From Sutcliffiella rhizosphaerae (lineage in GTDB: Bacteria; Bacillota; Bacilli; Bacillales; Bacillaceae_I): a stretch of 64,000 nt of DNA. A program made the translations under genes and the position numbers. Numbering within the stretch: position 1 is the first letter of the stretch; the number at the start of each line of letters is the position of its first letter. The stretch is from positions 41,953 through 105,952 of the forward strand of contig NZ_CAKJTJ010000012.1 of the NCBI RefSeq assembly GCF_917563925.1. The letters are read 5' to 3'. The notes under the pieces are model-generated. The model did not search any database and was not told the DNA's origin. It saw nothing but the letters and a program-made list of their open reading frames with translations. This document shows, one piece after another, positions 17,771-26,794 of this stretch.

Positions 17771-18841
17771 ATGGATTTCGAAATAAAGTCACTCGCTTTT
17801 TACGTCATTGAAGTAGAAGGCAGTGGTGAACATGCAAAAAAGAAATACAAACAAATGGCAGTTCTCGATGAGGCAATGTACGAAGAAAGCCCGTTAAAAT
17901 CTTTTCTTGACGGAGAGTTAATGAAAATTTCAAACAGAAAAGTAGACCGTCATCCTAAAAATGAACAGGTTCCTACCAAAATTGGCAGATTTATCGTCGA
18001 GCAAGGATACGATCTTGGATCAAATCCAAATTACAATTTGTTTCATCGGATTAGAATATCAGACTCATTAGATTCATTTTCCAAGGAGTCAAGTGAAGTA
18101 GCTTCTACCTATACAGATACTACTGCCATCCGTGGCGGAGTTTTAATTATTATTAAGGCTAAATTAAACAAATATTTTGATGAACCATTTGTCTTCATCC
18201 TAAAATGTGATTTTGAGCAAAAAGTGGCATCTATTACAGACGAAAACACTTTGATTCGTAATGTACAGATGGCAATTACGACTAAAAATATGAAGTCCAT
18301 TCAATATCCTTTTATGCCAGAAGAAGGAATGGTAGAAGAAGGAGAGCTAAAAATACATCAGTCTTCCCACTCAAGGTATTTTGAAGATTTTTTGAAATAT
18401 GTGGAGTACGGTGAATCGATGCCTGAAATAATTATGAACCAGGTGATGGGATTGGTTCACCGAGAAATATCTGAAACATATGTGGAGGAAAGTGATGAGA
18501 AAGAAAAAGTAGAGCAGGCTATGGAAGCTTGGGCAACCTCCCCTAAGCGTGAACTTCAAGAACGTTGGTCAGATGAACAAGTAATGGAAGCATCGGCAAG
18601 CTTGATCGAACACACCCCGGAAATTGAGTTGAAATTTAAATTAGATCATCTGAGTGTGAAGGGACTTCTTGCTGACTATGGAGAGAATGTGCATATTGCA
18701 AAAATAAATGATCGGTATGTTGTTTTATTAGAGGGTGACTTTCTTCAATTCGAAAAAAACGTCTCTCCTGTCGAAATGTTAAAGCCATCTGACCTTAAAC
18801 TTGTCTTAGAACGAATGAACAAGAAATATTCCAATCTTTGA
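17771..18841 (+). CDS. Uncharacterised protein, DUF3900-like
   Basis: A soluble 356-residue protein. I start at the ATG at 17771 (MDFEIKSLAFYVIEVEG) because GGTGA lies five bases upstream; the frame continues upstream to a TTG at 17753 and an ATG at 17759 without a good ribosome site. The N-terminus and overall length resemble the Bacillus family DUF3900, of unknown role, although I recall this family rather than being able to align it. There is no signal peptide or membrane segment, and the C-terminal half is acidic. It lies 75 bases after the Fsr-type gene with no visible terminator between, so co-transcription is possible. Confidence 0.7.
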   Translation: MDFEIKSLAFYVIEVEGSGEHAKKKYKQMAVLDEAMYEESPLKSFLDGELMKISNRKVDRHPKNEQVPTKIGRFIVEQGYDLGSNPNYNLFHRIRISDSLDSFSKESSEVASTYTDTTAIRGGVLIIIKAKLNKYFDEPFVFILKCDFEQKVASITDENTLIRNVQMAITTKNMKSIQYPFMPEEGMVEEGELKIHQSSHSRYFEDFLKYVEYGESMPEIIMNQVMGLVHREISETYVEESDEKEKVEQAMEAWATSPKRELQERWSDEQVMEASASLIEHTPEIELKFKLDHLSVKGLLADYGENVHIAKINDRYVVLLEGDFLQFEKNVSPVEMLKPSDLKLVLERMNKKYSNL

Positions 18842-18908
18842 TAAATAATGAATAATTGTCACCTTTTTATGGAAATATATGAACCACTATCTTCTAGGGG
18901 TGACTTTT

Positions 18909-19034
18909 ATGGATTGGATGTCCATAGTACGCTACACATGTTCATTATTAGGAATAATCTGTCTTGGATTTACGTATAAGCACATGCTGAAAAGCTCCCG
19001 CACTAAAGGAAAAATGATGAATAGAGACAAATAA
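18909..19034 (+). CDS. 41-residue single-pass membrane peptide
   Basis: A short frame with a good ribosome site (GGGGTGA, five bases before the ATG) encodes MDWMSIVRYTCSLLGIICLG and then FTYKHMLKSS and a basic tail ending KMMNRDK. One hydrophobic segment (about residues 5-22) and a positively charged C-terminus suggest an inner-membrane peptide with the tail in the cytoplasm. It ends directly before a strong hairpin, as a real gene would. It follows the DUF3900-like gene by 67 bases. I do not know a family for it. The spacing of ribosome site, frame and terminator is the evidence that it is expressed. Confidence 0.6.
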   Translation: MDWMSIVRYTCSLLGIICLGFTYKHMLKSSRTKGKMMNRDK

Positions 19035-19068
19035 AAAACCGGGCCATCCACCCGGTTTCCTTATTTTT
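19035..19068. terminator. Bidirectional terminator
   Basis: AAACCGGG at 19036-19043 pairs with CCCGGTTT at 19051-19058 around a 7-base loop. T tracts follow on both strands, ending the plus-strand 41-residue gene and the minus-strand VOC gene. Confidence 0.88.
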
Positions 19069-19450
19069 TGGATTCAAAAAGTTCAATCCACTCTCCATCT
19101 GGTCCAGTAAAAAAGATGTACCTTGCTCCGTCTGGTAAAATAGTAATTTCCTTCTCAATAAATGTTACATCTAGTTCCTTCAATCTTTCATACTCCACTT
19201 CAATATTATCTACAGTAAGTGCAAGATGATGAACTTTTCCTTCTGCTGGTAACTGATCATGATAGCCTTGAATAAGTTCTAGTTCTGTTTCTTCGCAATC
19301 ATTAAATCCGAGAAATGCTAGTTTAATTTGTCCATTTGGATGGTCTACCTTCCCTTTAGTTATGAATCCTAGTACATTTGTATAAAAGTCGATAGACAAC
19401 TCCATATCTTTTACCATTACCCCAATATGTTCCAACCGTTTAATAGCCAT
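19061..19450 (-). CDS. VOC family (glyoxalase / methylmalonyl-CoA epimerase-like) protein
   Basis: A 129-residue vicinal-oxygen-chelate protein of two beta-alpha-beta-beta-beta halves. Likely metal ligands are H8 in EHIGVMV, a Glu in TELELIQG near 57, a His in VHHLALTV near 75 and the Glu of EWIELFES near the end, which is a complete ligand set. Family members include lactoylglutathione lyase-like enzymes and methylmalonyl-CoA epimerases; the exact reaction cannot be told. It lies 40 bases after nrnB on the same strand, last of a probable msrA-nrnB-VOC operon. GGGGAG precedes the start. Confidence 0.85.
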   Translation of the reverse strand: MAIKRLEHIGVMVKDMELSIDFYTNVLGFITKGKVDHPNGQIKLAFLGFNDCEETELELIQGYHDQLPAEGKVHHLALTVDNIEVEYERLKELDVTFIEKEITILPDGARYIFFTGPDGEWIELFESKK

Positions 19451-19490
19451 TTATTCGTCTCCCCTGTTGTTACATAAAGTGATTCTTATA

Positions 19491-20678
19491 TCATTTCTCT
19501 TTCAGTCTTTTGATATTTTCAACAAGAAAGTTTACGTATTCTTCATCTTTTTGGAGCCAAGCCCCATGGTTTCGTTTGATATGTTTTTCAGCTTCGAGAA
19601 AAGTACTAAAACTACTTTCGATAAGGTGAGCTTTATTTTCCACATACCAAGAACCATTATCTTTTGGAAAAAGAAAAAATGTTCCTTGTTCCTTTGAATC
19701 ATATAAAACCCCATTGGAAGATTCTTTTACATTAAATATATTATTCTGTGCATCCTGTTTTACAGGGACTAATGAAAAGGCTTCTTCTACAAATAGTTTG
19801 TATGCTTCTTCATTTAATTGGCATCCTGAAGCTTTCGCATGTCCTCCCCCATCAAATTTTCTTGCAACTGCTGAAACATCAATATTATCGTGGATCGTTC
19901 TTAGACTTATCCTTTTATTCCCCATATTTATCATGGCAATATAATCAAGATGTGTATTCTCTTTCCCTAGTACGTTACCTAATTCTGATAGAAATTGCTC
20001 AGCATGCACAATACCTACCCAAAGGTTATCTATTGGTTTTTGGACGATTTCACGACGTTTTTTCCGAAGGTATCTTTCAAGTTTTTGTTCTTCCATATCT
20101 AATATTTTTGTTTCAAAATCATCAAAGTCGAAAGCTGAATCATTAGATAGTTTCTCCAACATTCTTTCTTCAAACTCTTCAATGGAAATCATATAGAGCA
20201 AATCATTTAACCTTTTAGCTTTAACATTATTTAATTTATCCCATTCCCAAGTGTCATATTGCCTAATAAGTTCCACCGCTTCGTCAAGTGACTTTGTTCT
20301 TTGGATATAATGATGCTTAACAAGGTATTCATAAAATAATGAAGTTGCACTTGTTAATCTCCCATCCTCGTACTCGACAACAACAGATGCCCATTCAAAT
20401 TCATTTAAATGGAGCGCTGTTTTATGATGGTCAATAAACTGTGCAAAGCCACCACCTGTTACAAACTCTTCTAACTTAAGTGCATTTTCATCATGGACAG
20501 AAAGATCTGTAATATAAATCTGATGCTTAGTCGTCGCCTCATTCAAAAAATCCGCAACTTGATAATTCAAGCTTCCGACCGAATTATAATGCACCATTAC
20601 TTTATCTTCAAAGGCAATTTTGGCTAATATACCGCAGCCCACCCCATCTAAATCATTATGTGTAAATAGATGTATCAC
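19491..20678 (-). CDS. nrnB: DHH-family oligoribonuclease NrnB-like
   Basis: A DHH/DHHA1 phosphoesterase that degrades short RNA (nano-RNA) 3' to 5'. The 395 residues carry HNDLDGVGCG (7-16), the metal aspartate of ITDLS (56-60), the DHH triad D83-H84-H85 in FIDHHKTA, and the DHHA1 glycine-rich GGGHAKASGC near residue 275. This agrees with B. subtilis NrnB (YngD). The start is GTG with AGGGG seven bases upstream, 22 bases after msrA. A cyclic-nucleotide phosphodiesterase label is sometimes given to the family. Confidence 0.88.
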   Translation of the reverse strand: MIHLFTHNDLDGVGCGILAKIAFEDKVMVHYNSVGSLNYQVADFLNEATTKHQIYITDLSVHDENALKLEEFVTGGGFAQFIDHHKTALHLNEFEWASVVVEYEDGRLTSATSLFYEYLVKHHYIQRTKSLDEAVELIRQYDTWEWDKLNNVKAKRLNDLLYMISIEEFEERMLEKLSNDSAFDFDDFETKILDMEEQKLERYLRKKRREIVQKPIDNLWVGIVHAEQFLSELGNVLGKENTHLDYIAMINMGNKRISLRTIHDNIDVSAVARKFDGGGHAKASGCQLNEEAYKLFVEEAFSLVPVKQDAQNNIFNVKESSNGVLYDSKEQGTFFLFPKDNGSWYVENKAHLIESSFSTFLEAEKHIKRNHGAWLQKDEEYVNFLVENIKRLKEK

Positions 20679-20700
20679 TTTCTGACCCCTCTCTTATCTT

Positions 20701-21246
20701 CTACTTTGTATATTGTTCTCCCCAGTATTTTTTAATATGAGCATTTCTTCCAGACTCTTCTCTTTCTTGTTTATATTTCTCTGGGTTTTTTTTGTAAAAC
20801 TTTTGATGGTATTCCTCTGCATCATAAAACGTTTCAGCTTTTTTTATTTCTGTGACGATTTGCTTTTTATATCGTCCACTTTTAGCCAATTGTTCCTTTG
20901 ACTCTTGGGCAAGCTTATGCTGTTCTTCAGTATGATAAAAAATTGCAGTACGATATTGTGAGCCTCGATCAAAAAACTGACCCTCATTATCAGTAGGATC
21001 AATTTGTGGCCAATATAATTCCAACAACTTTTCATAAGGAAATACTTTAGGGTCAAATTCAATTTGTACTGCTTCATAATGTCCCGTGTTTCCTTTTTTT
21101 ATATCTTCATATGTAGGATTCTTTGTATCTCCACCTGTATATCCAGAAACAACCTTTTCAATTCCATCCATCTCATCAAATGGTTTTACCATGCACCAAA
21201 AGCAACCCCCTGCAAATGTAGCCAACTCTGTATAATTATTTGTCAT
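20701..21246 (-). CDS. msrA: Peptide-methionine (S)-S-oxide reductase
   Basis: MsrA repairs oxidised methionine in proteins using a catalytic cysteine and thioredoxin. The signature GGCFWC is intact with nucleophile C15 and a second cysteine C18; GYTGGDTKNPTY and YWPQIDPTD follow in the usual order. The 181-residue length is normal and no MsrB domain is fused. AAAGGAG lies before the ATG. It is first in a run of three minus-strand genes (msrA, nrnB, VOC protein) separated by 22 and 40 bases. Confidence 0.95.
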   Translation of the reverse strand: MTNNYTELATFAGGCFWCMVKPFDEMDGIEKVVSGYTGGDTKNPTYEDIKKGNTGHYEAVQIEFDPKVFPYEKLLELYWPQIDPTDNEGQFFDRGSQYRTAIFYHTEEQHKLAQESKEQLAKSGRYKKQIVTEIKKAETFYDAEEYHQKFYKKNPEKYKQEREESGRNAHIKKYWGEQYTK

Positions 21247-21464
21247 TTCCTTACTCCTTTACTTTGTTGTATGTGATGGAATTTTACACTATAACTCTTA
21301 TTAAAACAATTACTTCGGAAATAAAAATAACTTCTCTATTCCAAAACAAGAAAAAATCTATAGCATAGCTTCATAGGGATTGCCCGAACGGAAGTAGTCA
21401 CTTTCTAAACAGCAATGATTGTTTACGAATTAAAATACATTATCTTTAGGAAGTGCACCATTTG

Positions 21465-21504
21465 TAAAAATAAAAAGAGGCAAGCTATTACTAGCTATAC
21501 CTCC
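21465..21504 (-). terminator. Terminator of the small membrane protein gene
   Basis: On the minus strand GGAGGTATAGCT pairs with AGCTTGCCTC with minor bulges and is followed by TTTTTATTTTT. The rest of the 260-base gap to msrA shows nothing I can name. Confidence 0.7.
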
Positions 21505-21509
21505 ATTTT

Positions 21510-21779
21510 TTACTGCATTTTTTTATTGTAATACTCTACTGAATATTGGGCTCCCTCACTTACCATATTGTTGTCTTGAATGTCTTCTGGATCAGGATTG
21601 CCAGCTTTCTCAATTGGTAGATTCGTTTTTCTATATTTTAATGGAACTAACTTGTTTTTTAGTTTCTTTGAAAAGAAAGTTATTTTTTCTCTGTACGGTT
21701 TATATGCTAAGAGACCTGCACCAGTTAGACTTGCTACTCCTGCAATCATTAAAGGTTTTTTCAGTTGACGTGTATTCAT
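21510..21779 (-). CDS. Small single-pass membrane protein of unknown function
   Basis: Starting at the ATG at 21779, with GGAGG eight bases upstream, this is 89 residues; the frame could begin at 21794, but that ATG lies in the ribosome site. Residues 5-25 form a membrane segment (LMIAGVASLTGAGLLAYKPY), followed by a basic stretch and a conserved-looking acidic tail, EKAGNPDPEDIQDNNMVSEG then a YYN motif. The arrangement suggests an N-terminal anchor with a cytoplasmic domain. Similar small proteins occur in Bacillus, but I cannot name a function. Confidence 0.75.
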   Translation of the reverse strand: MNTRQLKKPLMIAGVASLTGAGLLAYKPYREKITFFSKKLKNKLVPLKYRKTNLPIEKAGNPDPEDIQDNNMVSEGAQYSVEYYNKKMQ

Positions 21780-21854
21780 AATGAACGCCTCCATTTTTAT
21801 AAGTATTACTATTGGAGGTGTTATTCCCTTCTTGGTGGATGTTAAACATGTTAA

Positions 21855-23975
21855 TTACAACCCGTGTTTCGTTATGACAGCTTTAATTGCCATATAGTCC
21901 ACAGCGTCTGGTAGTTGCTCTTTAATTGGTTTTAATTTTTCAGAACCAACATCAACAATTACCTTAATGATTTCTTTCTCAAACTCTCCAGGAATAAAGT
22001 CATCCCAATCAATTTCCATTTCCTCTTCCGTCACACACTTAAAAAGGTGATTTTGAATGGTGATAATGGTCATTCCTCTCAACTTAGCAATATCTTTTAG
22101 TGAGTGTCCATCAGTGTACATGAGAAAAGTTTTTATATGACTTTTTTCGGTAGGGTATTCATTGATTTCTTGCTTTGACGAGATTTTCTTTTTTTCCGGA
22201 ATACCATTTCTCTCGACGTAGTGGCTTATTTCCTCTAAAAACAGATTTCCATACTTTTTGAATTTCAATGCCCCTATTCCTTTTACTTGAAGCATGGATT
22301 CCTCATCAAGAGGTAATTCCTTACACATCTCCTTAAGGGTACTGTCAGGGAAGATAACATATGGTGGAACTTCCTCTTGCTTAGATAGGTTTAGGCGAAG
22401 CTCTCGCAATTTATTAAACAATTCATTGTCTTCTACAATTGATTGTACTTCTTCTTTCATTTTAAAAATTACTTTTTCTTGCCCTTTTAATACAGCTACA
22501 GCCTTATTCCCAATTTTTACGATTGGATATTGCCCTTCTGTCAAATAGAGATAACCTTCTGCGATAAGAATGTTAATCAGATCTACTAGTTGTTTCTCTG
22601 TATAAGAGCTCATCAAACCATATGTAGGTAGCTGTGCGAAATTAAATTGAGCAATACGTTTATCCTTGGAGCCTTTTAAGACTTTAGCCACCAATGTTGC
22701 ACCAAATCGTTCATTCATTCTGTGAATGCAACTAAATATTTTCTGTGATTCCATTGTGATATCTCGTTCAGTAAACTCTTCAGAACAGTTACTGCACTTC
22801 CCACAAACCATGTCTATCTCTTCCCCAAAGTAGGAAACTACATAGGATTGAAGACATCGCTGTGTATAACAATAATCCATCATTGCTTGAAGTTTTTGAT
22901 ATTCCTGGCGTTTTCGTTCAGGGGAACTAACACTTTCTTCGATAAGAAACTTTTGAATTTGAATATCTCTGGCATTAAATAGTAAAATGCATTCGCTGTT
23001 CTCCCCATCTCTACCAGCCCTTCCCGCTTCTTGATAATATGCTTCCACGTTCTTCGGCATATTATAGTGGATGACAAATCGAACGTTTGACTTATCAATT
23101 CCCATCCCAAAAGCATTTGTAGCAACCATTAATTTAAGACGATCAAATAAAAATTCATCTTGGTACTGTTTTCTTTCTTCCTCTGAAAGACCAGCATGAT
23201 ACTTCCCTATTTTATATCCCTTTTTTTGAAAAGTACGATGGAGTTTATCAACTTCTTTTCTTGTCGTGGCATAAATAATACCTGATTCATCTTTGTTTGC
23301 TTGAATGAATTTTGTAAGAAAGGTTTCTTTATCTTGACCACGTAACACAGTAAAAGATAGATTGTCTCTCGTGAAACCAGTAACATATGTATTTTCTTCT
23401 CTAATGTCCAAAAGCTGCTGAATATCCTGGATTACTTGTTTCGTTGCAGTTGCTGTAAAAGCAGCAACAACTGGTCTACCAGGAAGTTTATTAATAAAAC
23501 TACCAACTTCCCTATAACTTGGACGAAAATCATGGCCCCATTGTGACATACAATGTGCTTCATCAATTGCGATTAACGAGATTTGTATTTCTCTAATCAC
23601 TTCCGTAATTTCATAGGATTCCAGTCTCTCAGGAGCTAAATATAAAATTTTCGTTTCACCATTGACGATGCTAATTAATCGTTGTTTTATTTCAGCTGAA
23701 TTTAAGGAACTATTAATATAGGATGCCGAAATACCAACGTCATTTAGGGAATCAACCTGATCCTTCATGAGAGAAATTAATGGGGAGATAACAATGGTTA
23801 GACCTTCACTTAATAAGGCTGGAATTTGAAAGCATATCGATTTCCCTCCACCAGTAGGCATCACTCCAAGCGTGTTAGTATTGTTCAGTATACTTTTTAC
23901 AATATTCTTTTGACCTGGTCTGAAATCTTCATAGCCAAAATATTGTTGTATTAGAATTTTCCCTTGTTCGTACAA
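21855..23975 (-). CDS. recQ: RecQ-family ATP-dependent DNA helicase
   Basis: A 3'-5' superfamily 2 helicase for recombination and fork repair. In order: Walker A MPTGGGKS (39-46), DEAH at 138-141 with the aromatic loop [10 protein letters not shown], helicase motif VI in [13 protein letters not shown] near 320, zinc-binding cysteines in CGKCSNC near 393, the winged-helix region, an HRDC domain at about 530-600, and a C-terminal helix-turn-helix (HTH_40 type) extension to residue 706. The length is that of the long Bacillus RecQ type. The start is TTG at 23975 with GAGGTG eight bases upstream. Confidence 0.93.
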   Translation of the reverse strand: MYEQGKILIQQYFGYEDFRPGQKNIVKSILNNTNTLGVMPTGGGKSICFQIPALLSEGLTIVISPLISLMKDQVDSLNDVGISASYINSSLNSAEIKQRLISIVNGETKILYLAPERLESYEITEVIREIQISLIAIDEAHCMSQWGHDFRPSYREVGSFINKLPGRPVVAAFTATATKQVIQDIQQLLDIREENTYVTGFTRDNLSFTVLRGQDKETFLTKFIQANKDESGIIYATTRKEVDKLHRTFQKKGYKIGKYHAGLSEEERKQYQDEFLFDRLKLMVATNAFGMGIDKSNVRFVIHYNMPKNVEAYYQEAGRAGRDGENSECILLFNARDIQIQKFLIEESVSSPERKRQEYQKLQAMMDYCYTQRCLQSYVVSYFGEEIDMVCGKCSNCSEEFTERDITMESQKIFSCIHRMNERFGATLVAKVLKGSKDKRIAQFNFAQLPTYGLMSSYTEKQLVDLINILIAEGYLYLTEGQYPIVKIGNKAVAVLKGQEKVIFKMKEEVQSIVEDNELFNKLRELRLNLSKQEEVPPYVIFPDSTLKEMCKELPLDEESMLQVKGIGALKFKKYGNLFLEEISHYVERNGIPEKKKISSKQEINEYPTEKSHIKTFLMYTDGHSLKDIAKLRGMTIITIQNHLFKCVTEEEMEIDWDDFIPGEFEKEIIKVIVDVGSEKLKPIKEQLPDAVDYMAIKAVITKHGL

Positions 23976-24126
23976 TTTGGATACACCTCTTTATGAAATA
24001 AAGTTTGGGAAGATAATAAAGGCTGAGGATTTTTCGTGGGTTATTTGCTTTCTTTTAGTCTATAACAATAAAAAGTAGTCTGCAAATGCTTGGTAAAGGA
24101 TATTCTATCTAATTTCTTGATTTTAA

Positions 24127-24154
24127 TTGTCAGAATGTTTAAAATTTGTATTAT
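24127..24154 (+). promoter_or_regulatory. Candidate promoter of the aldehyde dehydrogenase operon
   Basis: TTGTCA at 24127-24132 and TATTAT at 24149-24154 are 16 bases apart. The gene starts 92 bases downstream. The remaining gap between recQ and this gene is AT-rich with nothing else recognisable. Confidence 0.45.
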
Positions 24155-24245
24155 GATGGGTTGTTGATCTTTTTTTATCCACTTTTGAATACGCTTACAT
24201 AAAGAGGATTAATAATCTATTAATCTATTTTAAAGGAGGATTTTC

Positions 24246-25766
24246 ATGATTTACGCAAACCCCGGTGAAAAGAATTCAAAGGTAACTTTTAAAAGTCGCT
24301 ATGATAACTTTATTGGTGGCGAGTGGGTCCCCCCTGCAAATGGTGAGTATTTTGAGAATGTAACTCCAGTAACGGGACAAGTGTTTTGTGAAGTAGCCCG
24401 TTCCACTTCCGGTGATATTGAACTTGCTCTAGATGCTGCCCATAAAGCTAAAAAAGCTTGGGGTCAAAAAACAGCTGCAGAAAGAGCCAATATATTAAAT
24501 AAAATTGCTGATACAATGGAAGAAAACCTAGAAATGCTAGCAGTGGCGGAAACATGGGAAAACGGGAAACCTGTTAGAGAAACAATGGCTGCAGATATTC
24601 CACTTGCCATAGATCATTTTCGATATTTTGCTGGTTGTATCAGAGCGGAAGAAGGTTCTATTGGCGAAATAGACAATGATACGATTGCTTATCATTTTCA
24701 GGAACCTCTAGGTGTTGTGGGACAAATTATTCCATGGAACTTTCCACTTTTAATGGCGACATGGAAATTGGCACCTGCGCTTGCTGCTGGGAATTGTGTT
24801 GTGCTAAAACCAGCCGAACAGACACCTGCGTCAATAATGGTTTTTGCTGAATTAATTTCTGACCTCCTCCCTCCTGGAGTTGTCAACATAGTCAATGGTT
24901 TTGGACTAGAAGCAGGAAAACCGCTTGCATCAAGTAACCGTATTGCCAAGATTGCCTTTACTGGCGAAACAACAACTGGTCGACTTATCATGCAATACGC
25001 TTCCCAAAATATCATACCGGTAACACTAGAGCTTGGAGGTAAGTCTCCAAATATCTTTTTTGAAGATGTACTGGATCAAGATGATGATTTCTTTGACAAA
25101 GCGGTGGAAGGATTCGTTATGTTTGCCTTAAATCAAGGTGAAGTTTGCACATGCCCTTCTCGCGCATTAATACAAGAGTCCATTTATGATAAGTTTATGG
25201 CACGTGCACTCGAGCGAGTTTCCAAAATAACACAAGGTAATCCGCTAGATACTGAGACGATGATCGGTGCTCAAGCCTCCTCAGAACAATTAGAGAAAAT
25301 CCTATCATACCTTGATATCGGAAAACAAGAAGGCGCGGAATTGTTAGCCGGTGGAGAGCGGAACATGTTCGAAGGTGACCTAGCAAATGGTTATTATATT
25401 AAACCGACCGTTTTTAAAGGGGACAATAATATGAGGATTTTCCAAGAGGAAATTTTTGGACCTGTTGTCTCTGTCACTACTTTTAAGACACCAGAAGAAG
25501 CATTAGAAATAGCCAATAATACGTTGTATGGTCTTGGTGCTGGTGTTTGGACGCGCGACATAAACACTGCTTACCGTTTCGGACGCCAAATTGAGGCTGG
25601 GCGGGTATGGACAAACTGCTACCATGCCTATCCTGCAAATGCAGCTTTCGGTGGTTACAAAATGAGTGGAATCGGTCGTGAAAACCATAAAATGATGCTT
25701 TCCCACTATCAACAAACGAAGAATCTGTTAGTAAGTTATAGTCCTCAGAAATTAGGATTTTTCTAA
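24246..25766 (+). CDS. NAD-dependent aldehyde (acetaldehyde) dehydrogenase, ExaC/AcoD type
   Basis: Oxidises an aldehyde, most likely acetaldehyde or a chloroacetaldehyde-like small aldehyde, to the acid. The 506-residue protein has the class signatures: [20 protein letters not shown], catalytic glutamate in ELGGKSPNI near residue 264, and a catalytic cysteine in the variant [11 protein letters not shown] near 302, characteristic of the ExaC/AcoD branch rather than betaine or succinate semialdehyde enzymes. AAAGGAGGA precedes the ATG. It is followed after one base by a DUF779 gene, a pairing repeatedly seen with this branch in other bacteria. Confidence 0.9.
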   Translation: MIYANPGEKNSKVTFKSRYDNFIGGEWVPPANGEYFENVTPVTGQVFCEVARSTSGDIELALDAAHKAKKAWGQKTAAERANILNKIADTMEENLEMLAVAETWENGKPVRETMAADIPLAIDHFRYFAGCIRAEEGSIGEIDNDTIAYHFQEPLGVVGQIIPWNFPLLMATWKLAPALAAGNCVVLKPAEQTPASIMVFAELISDLLPPGVVNIVNGFGLEAGKPLASSNRIAKIAFTGETTTGRLIMQYASQNIIPVTLELGGKSPNIFFEDVLDQDDDFFDKAVEGFVMFALNQGEVCTCPSRALIQESIYDKFMARALERVSKITQGNPLDTETMIGAQASSEQLEKILSYLDIGKQEGAELLAGGERNMFEGDLANGYYIKPTVFKGDNNMRIFQEEIFGPVVSVTTFKTPEEALEIANNTLYGLGAGVWTRDINTAYRFGRQIEAGRVWTNCYHAYPANAAFGGYKMSGIGRENHKMMLSHYQQTKNLLVSYSPQKLGFF

Positions 25767-25767
25767 G

Positions 25768-26097
25768 ATGGAAAAAGTTTTAGCTACTGACTCTGCCCTA
25801 AAACTGATACGAAAACTCGAGTCAAAGCACGGCCCTCTCCTATTCCACCAATCAGGAGGTTGTTGTGATGGAAGTTCTCCTATGTGCTATCCAAAAGAGG
25901 ATTTCTTGGTTGGAGAATCTGACATATTATTAGGAGTAATTGGTAGCAACCCTATTTATATGAACAAAAAACAATATGAATATTGGAAACATACACAATT
26001 AATTATTGATGTCGTTCCTGGTCGTGGTGGCATTTTTTCTCTAGAAGGACCAGAAGGGGTAAGATTTTTAACTCGTTCTAAAGTATTTCCAACATAA
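25768..26097 (+). CDS. DUF779 protein, partner of the aldehyde dehydrogenase
   Basis: A 109-residue protein with the DUF779 hallmark: HQSGGCCDGSSPMCYP (about 27-42), giving three cysteines that could bind metal or form redox disulfides, then GVIGSNPIYM and DVVPGRGGIFSLEG. The function is unknown. One base separates the dehydrogenase stop from this ATG, so the two are translationally coupled and probably act together; a redox, chaperone or regulatory role for the dehydrogenase is inference. A strong terminator follows at once, closing a two-gene operon. Confidence 0.85.
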   Translation: MEKVLATDSALKLIRKLESKHGPLLFHQSGGCCDGSSPMCYPKEDFLVGESDILLGVIGSNPIYMNKKQYEYWKHTQLIIDVVPGRGGIFSLEGPEGVRFLTRSKVFPT

Positions 26098-26136
26098 AAA
26101 AGAGGCTATCCCGTTAGTTTGGGAAGCCTCTTTTTC
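26098..26136 (+). terminator. Terminator of the aldehyde dehydrogenase-DUF779 operon
   Basis: AAAGAGGCT-A-TCCC pairs with GGGA-AGCCTCTTT and is followed by TTTTTC. Confidence 0.88.
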
Positions 26137-26250
26137 TTGTTTTCGTCCTATTACCTACTAAATGAAAATTTCTGTAGAATTTAAGACAAGCTACCCCTTT
26201 TTTGTGCATACATATAAAAAGATAATGTATGAAAAGAAAGGATGATTAAG

Positions 26251-26700
26251 ATGAAATTTTTTATCATTAAAAGAAGTCTACTAATCACCATCGCACTGTG
26301 CATAATAAGTGGATTAGGTGGCTGGTATGTAGTCAACAAAGGAGTTGTCCCCACTACTGGTAAAGCAAACGAAGATGAATTGGTTTTTCACATGATAACA
26401 GCAGAGTTTAAAACCAAGTTAGAAGATGGAACTGAAGTGGAGGCCTATCGATTTGATCCTGGTACAATTACTGTACCTAAGGGGAAAGATGTTACTATTA
26501 ATATCTATGGCCTAAATGGTCATGAACATCCTTATTCTATAGAAGGAACAGATATTAATGGAGTAATTAAAAAAGGAGAAGAAACTTTAATTCATACTAG
26601 ATTTGATAAGACTGGAGTTTATAAGATAATTTGTTCCACCCATGCCCATCATAATGGGCAACATGCACCGCCTATGATTGCCTATATTTACGTTTATTAA
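26251..26700 (+). CDS. Membrane-anchored cupredoxin-domain protein
   Basis: A 149-residue exported protein. Residues 7-30 form an uncleaved-looking membrane anchor, and the rest is a cupredoxin-like beta domain. Likely copper ligands are a His of NGHEHPYS (91 or 93), C128 in ICSTHAH, a following His (131 or 133) and M142 in HAPPM, resembling a type-1 or cytochrome-oxidase-II-like site. A role as surface electron carrier or copper-binding protein is inference. I use the ATG at 26251 with AAAGGA eight bases upstream; the ATG at 26242 overlaps that site. Confidence 0.75.
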   Translation: MKFFIIKRSLLITIALCIISGLGGWYVVNKGVVPTTGKANEDELVFHMITAEFKTKLEDGTEVEAYRFDPGTITVPKGKDVTINIYGLNGHEHPYSIEGTDINGVIKKGEETLIHTRFDKTGVYKIICSTHAHHNGQHAPPMIAYIYVY

Positions 26701-26732
26701 GAACTACAATCCAAGATTCATTATATTTACTT

Positions 26733-26760
26733 TTGTTCTATCCCTATTTAATGGTATAAT
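26733..26760 (+). promoter_or_regulatory. Promoter of the ABC-F gene
   Basis: TTGTTC at 26733-26738 and TATAAT at 26755-26760, preceded by TGG as an extended -10, are 16 bases apart. The ATG follows at 26795. Confidence 0.6.
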
Positions 26761-26794
26761 TTCAACGACATTAAATTTGGAGGAAACAAATTAC

